From assembly GCA_963821935.1 (NCBI GenBank), contig CAWGFM010000005.1, forward strand, positions 248,001 to 312,000: 64,000 bases of DNA, given 5' to 3'. The stretch's first letter is position 1. Every line of letters begins with the position of its first letter. The DNA is from JAOUEA01 sp963821935 (GTDB lineage Bacteria > Actinomycetota > UBA4738 > HRBIN12). Below, one piece after another: positions 43,844 through 51,898 of the stretch. Position numbers and translations under genes: made by a program. The notes beneath the pieces were generated by a model. It was not told where the DNA came from. It made no database searches and saw nothing but the letters and a program-made list of their open reading frames with translations.

Positions 43844-43860
43844 CGCGAAGAGCTGGGTGC

Positions 43861-45228
43861 CTACGACGCGCGCCAGGCGTGTACCCATCCGCCTTGGCCG
43901 CGCCGCTTCGCTTCATACATCGCGGCGTCCGCGTGCTTCATGAGTGAGCGCTCATCCTCGGCGTCGTAGGGATACACGCTGATGCCCACGCTCGCCCGGG
44001 TGCGGACCTCATGACCGGCCAGCTCGAACGGCTGCACCATGGCGCGCTCGATCCTGGCGGCCACCTCCTCGGCGACCGACAACACGGCCTCGGCGGCGAT
44101 CATGGGTGGCGCATCCACGGCGGAGCCTCGCAGTTGCACGTCCGCCACCAGCACGAGGAACTCGTCACCCCCTTGGCGTGCGACCAGGTCGGTCTCTCGC
44201 GTTGCGCCACGCAGCCGATCGGCCACCCCGCACAGCAGGAGATCTCCGATGTCGTGACCGAGCGAATCGTTGACCTGCTTGAAACCGTCCAGATCCATGA
44301 AGAGCAGCGCGACGGCTTGATCGGTGCGCCGGCTCCGGGCGATCGAAGCTCGCAGGGCCTCCTCGAACCGTTTGCGATTGGGCAGCCCGGTCAGGCTGTC
44401 GTGGAAGGCGAGGTACTCGACCTGTTGCTCCAGCTCTTTGCGCTCGGTGATATCGACCATGACGCCATGCCAGTACGGGCGCATCCCGCTGGCGCTCGCC
44501 TCCGTCACCAAGTGGGCGACGTCGCGCACCCACACCCAATCCCCCGACACCTGATGCTTGATCCGATACTCGGCCACGTAGTCCTCACCGGAACGCGCGG
44601 TCTCGGCGGCGAGCTCGTCGAGCGCCTCGCGGTCATCGGGGTGGATCATCTCCCGCCAGCTCGTCAGATCGTCGTCGCGGACCCACTCCTCGCGCGAGTA
44701 CCCCAAGAGGGTTTCGATCTGCGGGCTGACGTAGACCTCCGTGTAGCCCAGCGGGTGGTCGTCGTCGGTGTACTCGATGTAGGTGACGACGGGGATGTTG
44801 TCCAAGTGCGAGCGCAGCCAGGACTCAGTCTCCGTGCGCTCGATCTCACGCTGGGCGATGCCGACGGCCCCGGCGAAGATCGCGGCGCACGCGCGGAGCG
44901 CGTCCCGCTCCCGCCGGTTCCAGTCGTCCGGCCAGAATCGGAGCGTCGCCTCCGGCACGCCACCCACCACGACCGGCACCACCAGCGGATCTCCGACAGC
45001 CTCCGCCCCCCACGAGGTGGGTCCCAGCAATGCCCGATCGCCGGAGGAGACCAGTTCCACCCGACTGGCGCCGCTGGCCTCACCGACGATCGACAGCGCC
45101 GGCTGCAGGGCCGTGTCCACGATCCTGGCCCCGGTGAGCGCGGACGCCATCCTCGTGTATGCGTCTACGATCGCGTGGGCGCGGTCGTGGGTCTCGGGGG
45201 CCGATGATGGCTCAGTGCGTTGGTTCAC
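43861..45228 (-). CDS. GAF/PAS-domain diguanylate cyclase
   Basis: A 455-residue cytoplasmic signalling enzyme. Residues 15-150 look like a GAF sensor. Residues 150-275 are a PAS/PAC domain (YVSPQIETLLGYSREEWV, WREMIHPDDRE, VMVDITERKELEQQ). The C-terminal GGDEF domain has HDSLTGLPNRKRFEE, DLDGFKQVNDSLGHDIGD and the active site ARQGGDEFLVL. RETD five residues before GGDEF is an RxxD inhibitory site, so product feedback by c-di-GMP is likely. No TM segment. It is monocistronic, next to the groES promoter region. Confidence 0.93.
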   Translation of the reverse strand: MNQRTEPSSAPETHDRAHAIVDAYTRMASALTGARIVDTALQPALSIVGEASGASRVELVSSGDRALLGPTSWGAEAVGDPLVVPVVVGGVPEATLRFWPDDWNRRERDALRACAAIFAGAVGIAQREIERTETESWLRSHLDNIPVVTYIEYTDDDHPLGYTEVYVSPQIETLLGYSREEWVRDDDLTSWREMIHPDDREALDELAAETARSGEDYVAEYRIKHQVSGDWVWVRDVAHLVTEASASGMRPYWHGVMVDITERKELEQQVEYLAFHDSLTGLPNRKRFEEALRASIARSRRTDQAVALLFMDLDGFKQVNDSLGHDIGDLLLCGVADRLRGATRETDLVARQGGDEFLVLVADVQLRGSAVDAPPMIAAEAVLSVAEEVAARIERAMVQPFELAGHEVRTRASVGISVYPYDAEDERSLMKHADAAMYEAKRRGQGGWVHAWRAS

Positions 45229-45266
45229 CCGATGGTCATCGGCACCTTCCGGGGTGAACCGGAGTG

Positions 45267-45380
45267 GTCAGCTCTCGGGCGCCTTCACGACCACGACGGG
45301 GCAGGGTGCCGAATGCAGGTCGTCTATGTACCGACCCCCCGAGTCCGGACTGCTCGCCGCGGTGCCGCCGAAGGGTGGCA
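45267..45380 (-). pseudogene. Possible universal-stress-protein C-terminal remnant
   Basis: A 37-codon frame from a GTG ends YIDDLHSAPCPVVVVKAPES. The xHxAPCPVVVV ending is the last strand of UspA-type universal stress proteins. The glycine-rich ATP loop that normally precedes it is not convincing (GGTAASSPDSGGR). It is probably a leftover of a deleted usp gene in the 207-bp gap between the diguanylate cyclase and the epimerase genes. Confidence 0.35.
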
Positions 45381-45435
45381 CGGAGGGCCCATCGGAGCAA
45401 GCCAGACCGCCGGCGTCGCAGGGCGGAACGGTCGC

Positions 45436-46380
45436 TCAGACGCCCTTCAGGAATGCGACCGTCTCGGCGAGGCCGTCTTCCAGGTGCGTCCAGGGCTTCC
45501 AGGCGATCGCACCCGGGGCCTTGGAGATATCCAACGCGATGCGGCGGAGCTCACCGGGTGGCAATGTGCCGAACTCCGGTTCGCGGTCGTAGCCGATGAG
45601 GTCGGCGATCAACCGGTAGACGTGATTGACGCTCGATTCCAGGCCCGTGCCGATGTTGATGAGCTTGCCCGAGCCGCGATCTGACGCTTGGACGAACGCG
45701 TGCACGACGTCGTCGATGAACACGTAGTCGCGGGTCTGGTTCCCGTCACCGAAGATGGTCACGGGCTCGCCCGCAAGCATCTTCTGGGCGAAGATCGCGA
45801 TCACCCCCGCCTCGCCGTGGGGGTCCTGGCGTGGCCCGTACACGTTGCCCAGCGCCAGCGCCGAGTAGTCCAGGCCGCGGAAGCGCTGGTAGAACCCCAG
45901 GTAGTCGGTGACGATCTTCTTGGAGATGCCGTACGGGCTCGACGGGTGCGAGCCCTGGGCGGTCGCTTCCTTGGCGGGCAGACGCTTGGGCTCCCCGTAG
46001 ATCGTGCCGCCGCTCGCCGCGTAGATCACCTTGCGCGCCTCGACCCGCGCCGCGGCCTCCAGCACGTTCAGGGTACCCATCACGTTGATCGAGGCGTCGA
46101 GCACCGGGTCGACCAGCGACGGGCGCACGCCGGATTGGGCCGCGAGGTGATAGACGACCTCCGGCCGATGCCGCTCGAACAGAGGCAGCAGCCCATCGGC
46201 GCGCACGTCCATGTTGAAGAACGTGAATTCCTTGCCGTAGCCTCGCGCGTCCACCAGGTTCGCGATGCGACCCGTGGTGAGGTCGTCCACGCTGATCACG
46301 CGGTGCCCCTCTGCGAGAAGTCTGTCGGCGAGGTGCGAGCCGATGAACCCGGCACCCCCGGTCACCAGGACCGTGCTCAC
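45436..46380 (-). CDS. NAD-dependent nucleotide-sugar epimerase (UDP-glucose 4-epimerase type)
   Basis: Extended-SDR enzyme of 314 residues. It has VLVTGGAGFIGSHLADRLL at the N-terminus, ISVDDLTTG, VYHLAAQSGVR, the Ser of YAASGGTIYGEP and the YGISKK catalytic motif (YxxxK). GNVYGPRQDPHGEAGVIAIF and TRDYVFIDDVVHAF are typical of UDP-glucose 4-epimerase and related enzymes. The start is the GTG at 46380, overlapping the tsaD stop in a GTGA. Substrate specificity (UDP-Glc, UDP-GlcNAc, dTDP-Glc) cannot be told from sequence. Confidence 0.88.
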   Translation of the reverse strand: MSTVLVTGGAGFIGSHLADRLLAEGHRVISVDDLTTGRIANLVDARGYGKEFTFFNMDVRADGLLPLFERHRPEVVYHLAAQSGVRPSLVDPVLDASINVMGTLNVLEAAARVEARKVIYAASGGTIYGEPKRLPAKEATAQGSHPSSPYGISKKIVTDYLGFYQRFRGLDYSALALGNVYGPRQDPHGEAGVIAIFAQKMLAGEPVTIFGDGNQTRDYVFIDDVVHAFVQASDRGSGKLINIGTGLESSVNHVYRLIADLIGYDREPEFGTLPPGELRRIALDISKAPGAIAWKPWTHLEDGLAETVAFLKGV

Positions 46381-47384
46381 GTCGCCAACCTTAGCTGCGG
46401 GTCGGCGGGGGTGTCGAGCGCCGTTCGATCCCCAGCCTGCCAGCGGGCAGCGCCCAGGCAGGCAACCATCGCGGCGTTGTCGGTACACAGCGGGAGCGAC
46501 GGGGCGAGGACCCGGATCCCTGCCGCTGCTCCCGCCCCGGCCAGTCGCTCACGCAGGCGGGTGTTGGCGATCACCCCGCCACCGAGCAACACGGTCGGCG
46601 CTCCCACGTCTTTCGCCGCCGCCATGGTCTTCGACACCTGCACGTCGACGATGGCCTCTTGGAAGCTGGCGGCGATGTCGGGCAGATGCAGGTCGTTGCC
46701 GGCAGCGCGTTCCTGTTTGACGTAGCGGAGCACCGCCGTCTTCAACCCGCTCATGGAGAAGTCGTAGTCACCCGAGTCCTCCATGGCTCGCGGGAACCGG
46801 ATCGCTTGGGGGTCGCCGGCACCGGACATGGCATCGAGCGCGGGACCTCCCGGGAAGCCCAAGCCCATGAGGCGAGCCACCTTGTCGAACGCCTCGCCGG
46901 CGGCGTCGTCCAACGTCTGGCCCATGACCTCGTGCTGCAGCATGTGCGGCACATGGACCAACATCGTGTGACCTCCCGACACGATGAGCACCACGTAGGG
47001 AGGCTCGGGTGGGCCGTGCTCCAGGAAGTTGGCCCAATAGTGCGCCTCCAGATGATGCACACCGACCAGGTCGGCGCCGGTGGCAAGGGCCACCCCTTTG
47101 GCCGCCGCCATGCCCACGAGGAGCGCGCCCACCAATCCAGGCCCCACGGTGACCGCCACGCAGCCGACGTCGGAGAAGCCGATACCCGCCTCGCTGAGCG
47201 CCTCCTCCATCAGCGGGTTGAGCGCTTCCACGTGCGCGCGAGCGGCCACCTCAGGCACGACGCCACCGAAGCGTTCGTGCAGGTGGACCTGGGAGGCGAT
47301 GAGGTTCGCGCGCAGCTCGAAGCCGTCTTCGACCACGGCGACGGCGGTCTCGTCGCACGACGTCTCGATGCCCAACGTGATCAC
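46377..47384 (-). CDS. tsaD: tRNA N6-threonylcarbamoyladenosine transferase TsaD
   Basis: Transfers the threonylcarbamoyl group to A37 of ANN-decoding tRNAs, with TsaB and TsaE. The 335-residue protein starts VITLGIETSCDETAVAVV. It has the metal ligands His111 and His115 in GVHHLEAHYWAN, YVVLIVSGGHTMLV near 128, and LCTDNAAMVACLG near 305. The GTG at 47384 overlaps the rimI stop, and its own stop overlaps the epimerase start, so the genes from tsaE on are coupled by 4-base or longer overlaps. Confidence 0.96.
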   Translation of the reverse strand: MITLGIETSCDETAVAVVEDGFELRANLIASQVHLHERFGGVVPEVAARAHVEALNPLMEEALSEAGIGFSDVGCVAVTVGPGLVGALLVGMAAAKGVALATGADLVGVHHLEAHYWANFLEHGPPEPPYVVLIVSGGHTMLVHVPHMLQHEVMGQTLDDAAGEAFDKVARLMGLGFPGGPALDAMSGAGDPQAIRFPRAMEDSGDYDFSMSGLKTAVLRYVKQERAAGNDLHLPDIAASFQEAIVDVQVSKTMAAAKDVGAPTVLLGGGVIANTRLRERLAGAGAAAGIRVLAPSLPLCTDNAAMVACLGAARWQAGDRTALDTPADPQLRLAT

Positions 47385-47932
47385 GAAGGGCGCACCATCT
47401 CCGGCAGGCTGGTCGCGATCGAGGCCAGGCGACGCCGATAGGCCTCGGTTCGCACGTCGTTGGTCCACATGATGAGCGCATCCTCGTTGAGCTCTTGGTA
47501 GTAGTTGCGGCGGATACCCACCGGGTGGAATCCGAACCGTCCGTAGAGGCGTTGGGCGCCCCAATTGGTAACGCGCACCTCAAGACTCACCGCGCGTCCG
47601 CCCAGCTCGATGGCACCGCCGATCAGCTCGTGCAGCAGCCGCGTCCCGAGCTTGTGGCGCTGTTGCTGGGGGTCGACCGCGATGTTGGTGACATGGGCCT
47701 CATCGCCGTAGCAGATCAGCCCGCCGTAGGCCACGATGACCTTGTCGATCCGCGCGACCAGGTAGCACCGATTGTTGGGCTCGGTCATCTCGGCCACGAA
47801 CAGGTTCGGGCTCCACGGTCGGGCGTAGACCTGCTTCTCGATGGCCATGACGCCGCGCAGATGGCGACGCCGCATGCGGCCCACCTCGACCCTAGGCGCC
47901 GCGTGTTCGCTGATCCCACGCGATCTCAGCAT
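47381..47932 (-). CDS. rimI: Ribosomal protein S18 alanine N-acetyltransferase (RimI)
   Basis: GNAT acetyltransferase. The 183-residue protein has MRRRHLRGVMAIEKQVYARP, VTNIAVDPQQQRHKLGTRLL (acetyl-CoA site near residue 95) and EVRVTNWGAQRLYGRFGFHP near 122. The start at 47932 keeps the first beta-strand (RVEVGRM) but overlaps tsaB by 41 bp; the GTG at 47884 is an alternative. Its position between tsaB and tsaD is the standard bacterial order. Confidence 0.9.
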   Translation of the reverse strand: MLRSRGISEHAAPRVEVGRMRRRHLRGVMAIEKQVYARPWSPNLFVAEMTEPNNRCYLVARIDKVIVAYGGLICYGDEAHVTNIAVDPQQQRHKLGTRLLHELIGGAIELGGRAVSLEVRVTNWGAQRLYGRFGFHPVGIRRNYYQELNEDALIMWTNDVRTEAYRRRLASIATSLPEMVRPS

Positions 47933-48593
47933 CTGACTTCCTCAGGTACACCGGGACGACGTCGAAGAGGGCATCGTGTTCCTCGCGCAGGAATCGCGGC
48001 ACCGCGAGCTCGACCAAGGACGCGGCGTCGGGGTGCGCCATCGTGGATGACGCGAGCTCGACCCGGCTTCCCAGTTCCTGCAGCACATGTCGATACAGCA
48101 TGGCACCGTTGCCCACCGCCAACACCTCGCCGGCGACGGCCTGCAGCTCGGCGGCGAGCCGGTCGGGGGTCACGACCATCTGATCGGTCTCGCGCACCAC
48201 GCCGCCCGGAACCGCTCGGTAGATCGCGAAGAAAACCTCACCACGACGTCCGTCGATCACCGCAGCGATCCGCTTGTGCGTCGTCCGCACCGCGTAGGCC
48301 AGGGCATCGAGGCTCGTGATGCCCACGAGCGGCACGTGCAGCACCTGTGCCAGGGTCTTGGCCGTTTGGACCCCGACCCGGAGCCCGGTGAACAATCCCG
48401 GACCGACGCCGACGGCGATCCCCCCCACCTGCTTGAGCTGGAGGTCGCTCCAGACCAGCAGTTGTTCGAGTACGGGGGTCACCGACTCCTGCCGCGCCTT
48501 GCCGGCGATCGCCACCCTGCCCACGATCTCGTTCTCCGTGCCGATCGCAACGCTGGTCTGCGGCGTCGAGGTCTCGATCCCCACGACGATCAC
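47892..48593 (-). CDS. tsaB: tRNA threonylcarbamoyladenosine biosynthesis protein TsaB
   Basis: ASKHA-fold partner of TsaD. The 233-residue protein begins VIVVGIETSTPQTSVAIG. It has the nucleotide-loop-like VGGIAVGVGPGLFTGLRVGV near residue 57, where TsaB proteins dimerise with TsaD, and VIDGRRGEVFFAIY near 115. The GTG start overlaps the tsaE stop (GTGA at 48590-48593). The upstream open extension shows no family similarity. Confidence 0.94.
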   Translation of the reverse strand: MIVVGIETSTPQTSVAIGTENEIVGRVAIAGKARQESVTPVLEQLLVWSDLQLKQVGGIAVGVGPGLFTGLRVGVQTAKTLAQVLHVPLVGITSLDALAYAVRTTHKRIAAVIDGRRGEVFFAIYRAVPGGVVRETDQMVVTPDRLAAELQAVAGEVLAVGNGAMLYRHVLQELGSRVELASSTMAHPDAASLVELAVPRFLREEHDALFDVVPVYLRKSDAEIAWDQRTRGA

Positions 48594-49087
48594 TGGCCGC
48601 TGCTCCAGGGAGCGAGGGCGACCTCGAGCTCGGGCCAACGCTCCGCCCACGCGGCACCGACCGACGACACCGTGATCCTGCGGATCTCCGATCGTCCCGC
48701 GGGGTCCTGAGGGTTCAGCTCGATCCGGAGTCGGTTGTCGGGCAACAGGGACTCGATGGCATCGCCCCATTCGACCAGCAGCACCCCATCACCTCCTCCC
48801 ACCTCCTCGAGCGCGAGATCGACGACGTCCTGCATGCGATCGAGGCGGTACACGTCCACATGCGCGACATCGAGGATGCCCGTGTATTCCTTCACCAGGG
48901 TGAACGTGGGCGAGGCGACCGTTCCCTCGACGCCCAGGCCCCGGGCCACCCCTTGGACCAGCGTGGTCTTGCCAGCTCCCAGCTCTCCCGTGAGCACCAC
49001 CGCGTCGCGAGCTCGCAGCACCGCCGAGAGTGCCTCGCCCACCTCGCGGGTGTCCTCCGCCGTCTCCGCATGGATGGTGATGTCCAC
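48590..49087 (-). CDS. tsaE: tRNA threonylcarbamoyladenosine biosynthesis ATPase TsaE
   Basis: P-loop ATPase that resets the TsaBD complex. The 165-residue protein has Walker A VVLTGELGAGKTTLVQGVAR near residue 30, TVASPTFTLVKEY near 55, the HVDVYRLDRM segment near 75 and LVEWGDAIESLLPD near 105, the standard TsaE motifs. The start is the GTG at 49087, 2 nt after the uracil-DNA glycosylase stop. First gene of the t6A subgroup tsaE-tsaB-rimI-tsaD. Confidence 0.95.
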   Translation of the reverse strand: MDITIHAETAEDTREVGEALSAVLRARDAVVLTGELGAGKTTLVQGVARGLGVEGTVASPTFTLVKEYTGILDVAHVDVYRLDRMQDVVDLALEEVGGGDGVLLVEWGDAIESLLPDNRLRIELNPQDPAGRSEIRRITVSSVGAAWAERWPELEVALAPWSSGQ

Positions 49088-49089
49088 GG

Positions 49090-49731
49090 TCAGAACAGCT
49101 CCAGCTGTTCGTCACGGTCCGAGGCTGGCACATCATCGGCCACCGGGGCCGGCTCGGGGGCCGCGCGCGCATCGTCCAAGGCTCTCCGGACCAGCTCGAG
49201 ATCCTGCTGCAACAGTGCGAACTGGTTCGATTTCTCTCCGCCCCCATGCAGGATCGCGGCCGGATGGAACGTGGGGATCACTGTGCGACCATGCCAGTCG
49301 TGGATCTGTCCGCGCAGGCGGGTGATGCCCGTCGAGGTGTTCAGCACGAACTTCGTCGCGAAGTTGCCCAGCGTCACGATCACCGACGGCTGGATATGAG
49401 AGATCTGTTCGATCAGCCATGGCGTGCACGCTTCGATCTCGTCCGGTTGGGGATCGCGGTTGCCGGGGGGCCGGCACTTGATGACGTTGGCGATGTAGAC
49501 GTCCTCGCGCCTGAGACCGATCCCTGCAAGCATGCGGGTCAGCAGCTGCCCCGCTGCTCCGACGAACGGTTCCCCTTGCTTGTCCTCGTGGAACCCGGGG
49601 CCCTCGCCGATGAACAGCAGGTCGGCGTCGGCATCGCCGACACCGAACACCACCTGGGTGCGACCCTGTGCCAGCCGGCACTTGGTGCACGTTGCCGCGT
49701 CGGCCGCGACCATCGCGAGCGTCCTGGTCAT
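49090..49731 (-). CDS. Family 4 uracil-DNA glycosylase (4Fe-4S)
   Basis: Removes uracil from DNA. The 213-residue protein carries the four Fe-S cysteines of family 4: CTKC at residues 15-18, Cys in VIKCRPPGNRDPQPDE near 86, and ACTPWL near 101. Motif A is GEGPGFHEDKQGEPFVG and motif B is FHPAAIL. An acidic tail of about 40 residues (RAAPEPAPVADDVPASDRDE) follows the catalytic domain. ATG overlaps the hydrolase stop (ATGA at 49728-49731). Confidence 0.94.
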   Translation of the reverse strand: MTRTLAMVAADAATCTKCRLAQGRTQVVFGVGDADADLLFIGEGPGFHEDKQGEPFVGAAGQLLTRMLAGIGLRREDVYIANVIKCRPPGNRDPQPDEIEACTPWLIEQISHIQPSVIVTLGNFATKFVLNTSTGITRLRGQIHDWHGRTVIPTFHPAAILHGGGEKSNQFALLQQDLELVRRALDDARAAPEPAPVADDVPASDRDEQLELF

Positions 49732-50783
49732 GTGGCGGTCTTCCTCCTCGTCCTCGACCTGGAGGACGAACGCATCGGCGGCTGCAGCACGGTGGTCGCG
49801 AACAGGCGTATCTCCCGATCCAGCTCCACCGGGCGTTCGAGCATCGGCATGTGCCCAGTGCCGGCCATGACCACGAGCCGCGCATCGGGGAGCTCATCCA
49901 CGAGCTGGATCGCCGATGCGGGCGGCGTGACCCGGTCGTACTCACCCACGACCACCAGCGCGGGGACCTTCGCCCGCGGCAGCGCATGCTGCAGGTCGAT
50001 CTCCATCAACTCGGCGAGCCCGTCGGTCCACACGTCCGAACTGGCCCGCTGCGCCAACCGCACCACGTGGTCCACCAGATGCGCGGGAGCGTCGGGCCCG
50101 AACTGCGTCAGGCGAACCGCCGCCGCCCGGATATCACCCGGGCTGGCCATGACCGCCCTGCGGAATCCGTCGACCCGCCCCATCACGGTGGACAGGGTGG
50201 CAGGACGGCGGCGCAACAGGCCGGTGAGCGAGCCCATGGCGCCGCGCAACAGGTCCTCCGAGGACGTCCCGACCAGGATCAACCCCGCCACGCGCGGCCC
50301 GAACAGCTCCGGACGTTGCTCGGCCATGGCGATCGCCGCGATGCCTCCCAGGCTATGGCCGACCACCAGGCAGGGGCTCGCCGGCGCCACGACGTCGAGC
50401 ACGGCGGCCACATCGCGGCCCATGGCGCGAACCGAGAGGTCACCGTGGGCAGGCGGACCGCTGCGTCCGTGCCCGCGATGATCCATCAGCACGCACCGAT
50501 AGTCGGCCGCCAGATCGACCCATTGCTCGTGCCAGGTCGTCATGTCCAAGCTGAACCCGTGCACGAAGAGCAGGACCGGAGCGTCGGGATCGCCGGCGGC
50601 GCGCACGGCGATGCGGGTGCCGTCGAACGATTCGATCTGACCGAGATCGTCGGGCGGCAGATCCCACAGGTCGGCTTCCAGGTGGTGTTCGGTCCTCCGG
50701 CGGATGACCGTCCGGGTCACCGCACCGGCCGCCACGACGCCGGCGGCGACCCCTGCGCCGATCGCAGCGACGCGCCTCCTCAC
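49728..50783 (-). CDS. Alpha/beta-fold hydrolase with N-terminal membrane anchor
   Basis: A 351-residue serine hydrolase. Residues 4-22 form a hydrophobic anchor or uncleaved signal, followed by RTVIRRR. The core has LLFVHGFSLDMTTW (oxyanion region), MDHRGHGRSG, the nucleophile elbow VVGHSLGGIAAIAM, an Asp in VVGEYDRVTPP and the catalytic His of MAGTGHMPMLERP. The substrate is unknown. The same gene lies between alr and tsaE in mycobacteria. Starts by GTGA overlap with the alr stop. Confidence 0.9.
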   Translation of the reverse strand: MRRRVAAIGAGVAAGVVAAGAVTRTVIRRRTEHHLEADLWDLPPDDLGQIESFDGTRIAVRAAGDPDAPVLLFVHGFSLDMTTWHEQWVDLAADYRCVLMDHRGHGRSGPPAHGDLSVRAMGRDVAAVLDVVAPASPCLVVGHSLGGIAAIAMAEQRPELFGPRVAGLILVGTSSEDLLRGAMGSLTGLLRRRPATLSTVMGRVDGFRRAVMASPGDIRAAAVRLTQFGPDAPAHLVDHVVRLAQRASSDVWTDGLAELMEIDLQHALPRAKVPALVVVGEYDRVTPPASAIQLVDELPDARLVVMAGTGHMPMLERPVELDREIRLFATTVLQPPMRSSSRSRTRRKTAT

Positions 50784-51898
50784 GGCACGTACCGACGGGG
50801 GACGCGGGCACCGACACGGCTCACGATCTCGTACGCGATCGTGCCGGCGTGCTCGGCCAGCTGCTGCGCCGAAACGGCAGCATCCGCCTGTGATCCCACG
50901 AGCACGACCTCGTCACCCTGCGAGGGTTCGAGATCGCCGCAGTCGGCCATCAACTGATCCATGGTGACGTTGCCAGCCACTAGGCACCGGCGTCCGCCGA
51001 TCAGGACATGGCCGGTCGATGACAGCGAGCGTGGATAGCCATCGGCGTACCCAACCGGCACGGTCGCGATCCATGAGTCCTGGCCCAGCTCATATCGTTG
51101 GCCGTAGCTGATCCGCTCTCCGGCGACCAGCCACCTCGACCCCGTGACCACCGATCGCCAGGCCAGGGCCGGTCGGAGCCCCAGGGACGTGCCGACGCCG
51201 GGCGCGGGCTCGACGCCGTAGAGCCCGATGCCCACCCGCACCATGTCGAGCTGTGCCTCGGGATGCAAGATGGACCCCGCCGTGTTGGCCGCGTGGAGGA
51301 CGGCCGGATCGTGACCGGCCTCACGCACGGCCTCCACCATGTCGAGGAACCGATCCAGCTGGGTCTTCGTGACCGCCGGATCGTCTTCCGACCGCGCGAA
51401 GTGGGTCCACACGCCACCAAGTCCGAACCCAGCCCTCGCGACCAGGTCCACGAACGCCGGTGCATCTTCGGGGGGCCAGACCCCCGCACGGTGCATGCCG
51501 GTGTCCACCTTGACGTGCACGTGTATCGAGGGTGCCGACCCTTTCGCGGCAGCCTCCAGCCGCTCCAACCCCGCAAGGGTGGAGAGCACCGGGGTGAGCC
51601 GGGCGCCGAGGGCAACCCGCTCCGAGCCCGCGGGCAGTTCCGACAGCACCAGGATCGGAGCGTCGATGCCGTCAGCTCGCAGGGCCAGCCCCTCTTCGAC
51701 GAGCGCCACGCCGAGCCAGGTCGCCCCCGCGTCCAGACACGTGCGCGCCACGCGATCGGCACCGTGACCGTACGCATCGGCCTTCACCACGGCCATGAGC
51801 TCGGAGCCGTGCGGTCTCAGCACGCGAACGTTGTGCGCGATCGCGTCGAGGTCGACCTCGACGTGTGTGGCCCGGAAGGTTCCGGGATCGCGGGTCAT
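50780..51898 (-). CDS. alr: Alanine racemase
   Basis: PLP enzyme providing D-Ala for peptidoglycan. The 372-residue protein has the PLP lysine Lys39 in MAVVKADAYGHGA, VKVDTGMHRAGV near 128, the catalytic Tyr in ERISYGQRYE near 262, and VGYADGYPRSLS near 280. Its ATG overlaps the stop of the nnr gene (ATGA at 51895-51898). It is part of the coupled run acpS-nnr-alr-hydrolase-udg-tsaE. Confidence 0.96.
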   Translation of the reverse strand: MTRDPGTFRATHVEVDLDAIAHNVRVLRPHGSELMAVVKADAYGHGADRVARTCLDAGATWLGVALVEEGLALRADGIDAPILVLSELPAGSERVALGARLTPVLSTLAGLERLEAAAKGSAPSIHVHVKVDTGMHRAGVWPPEDAPAFVDLVARAGFGLGGVWTHFARSEDDPAVTKTQLDRFLDMVEAVREAGHDPAVLHAANTAGSILHPEAQLDMVRVGIGLYGVEPAPGVGTSLGLRPALAWRSVVTGSRWLVAGERISYGQRYELGQDSWIATVPVGYADGYPRSLSSTGHVLIGGRRCLVAGNVTMDQLMADCGDLEPSQGDEVVLVGSQADAAVSAQQLAEHAGTIAYEIVSRVGARVPRRYVP

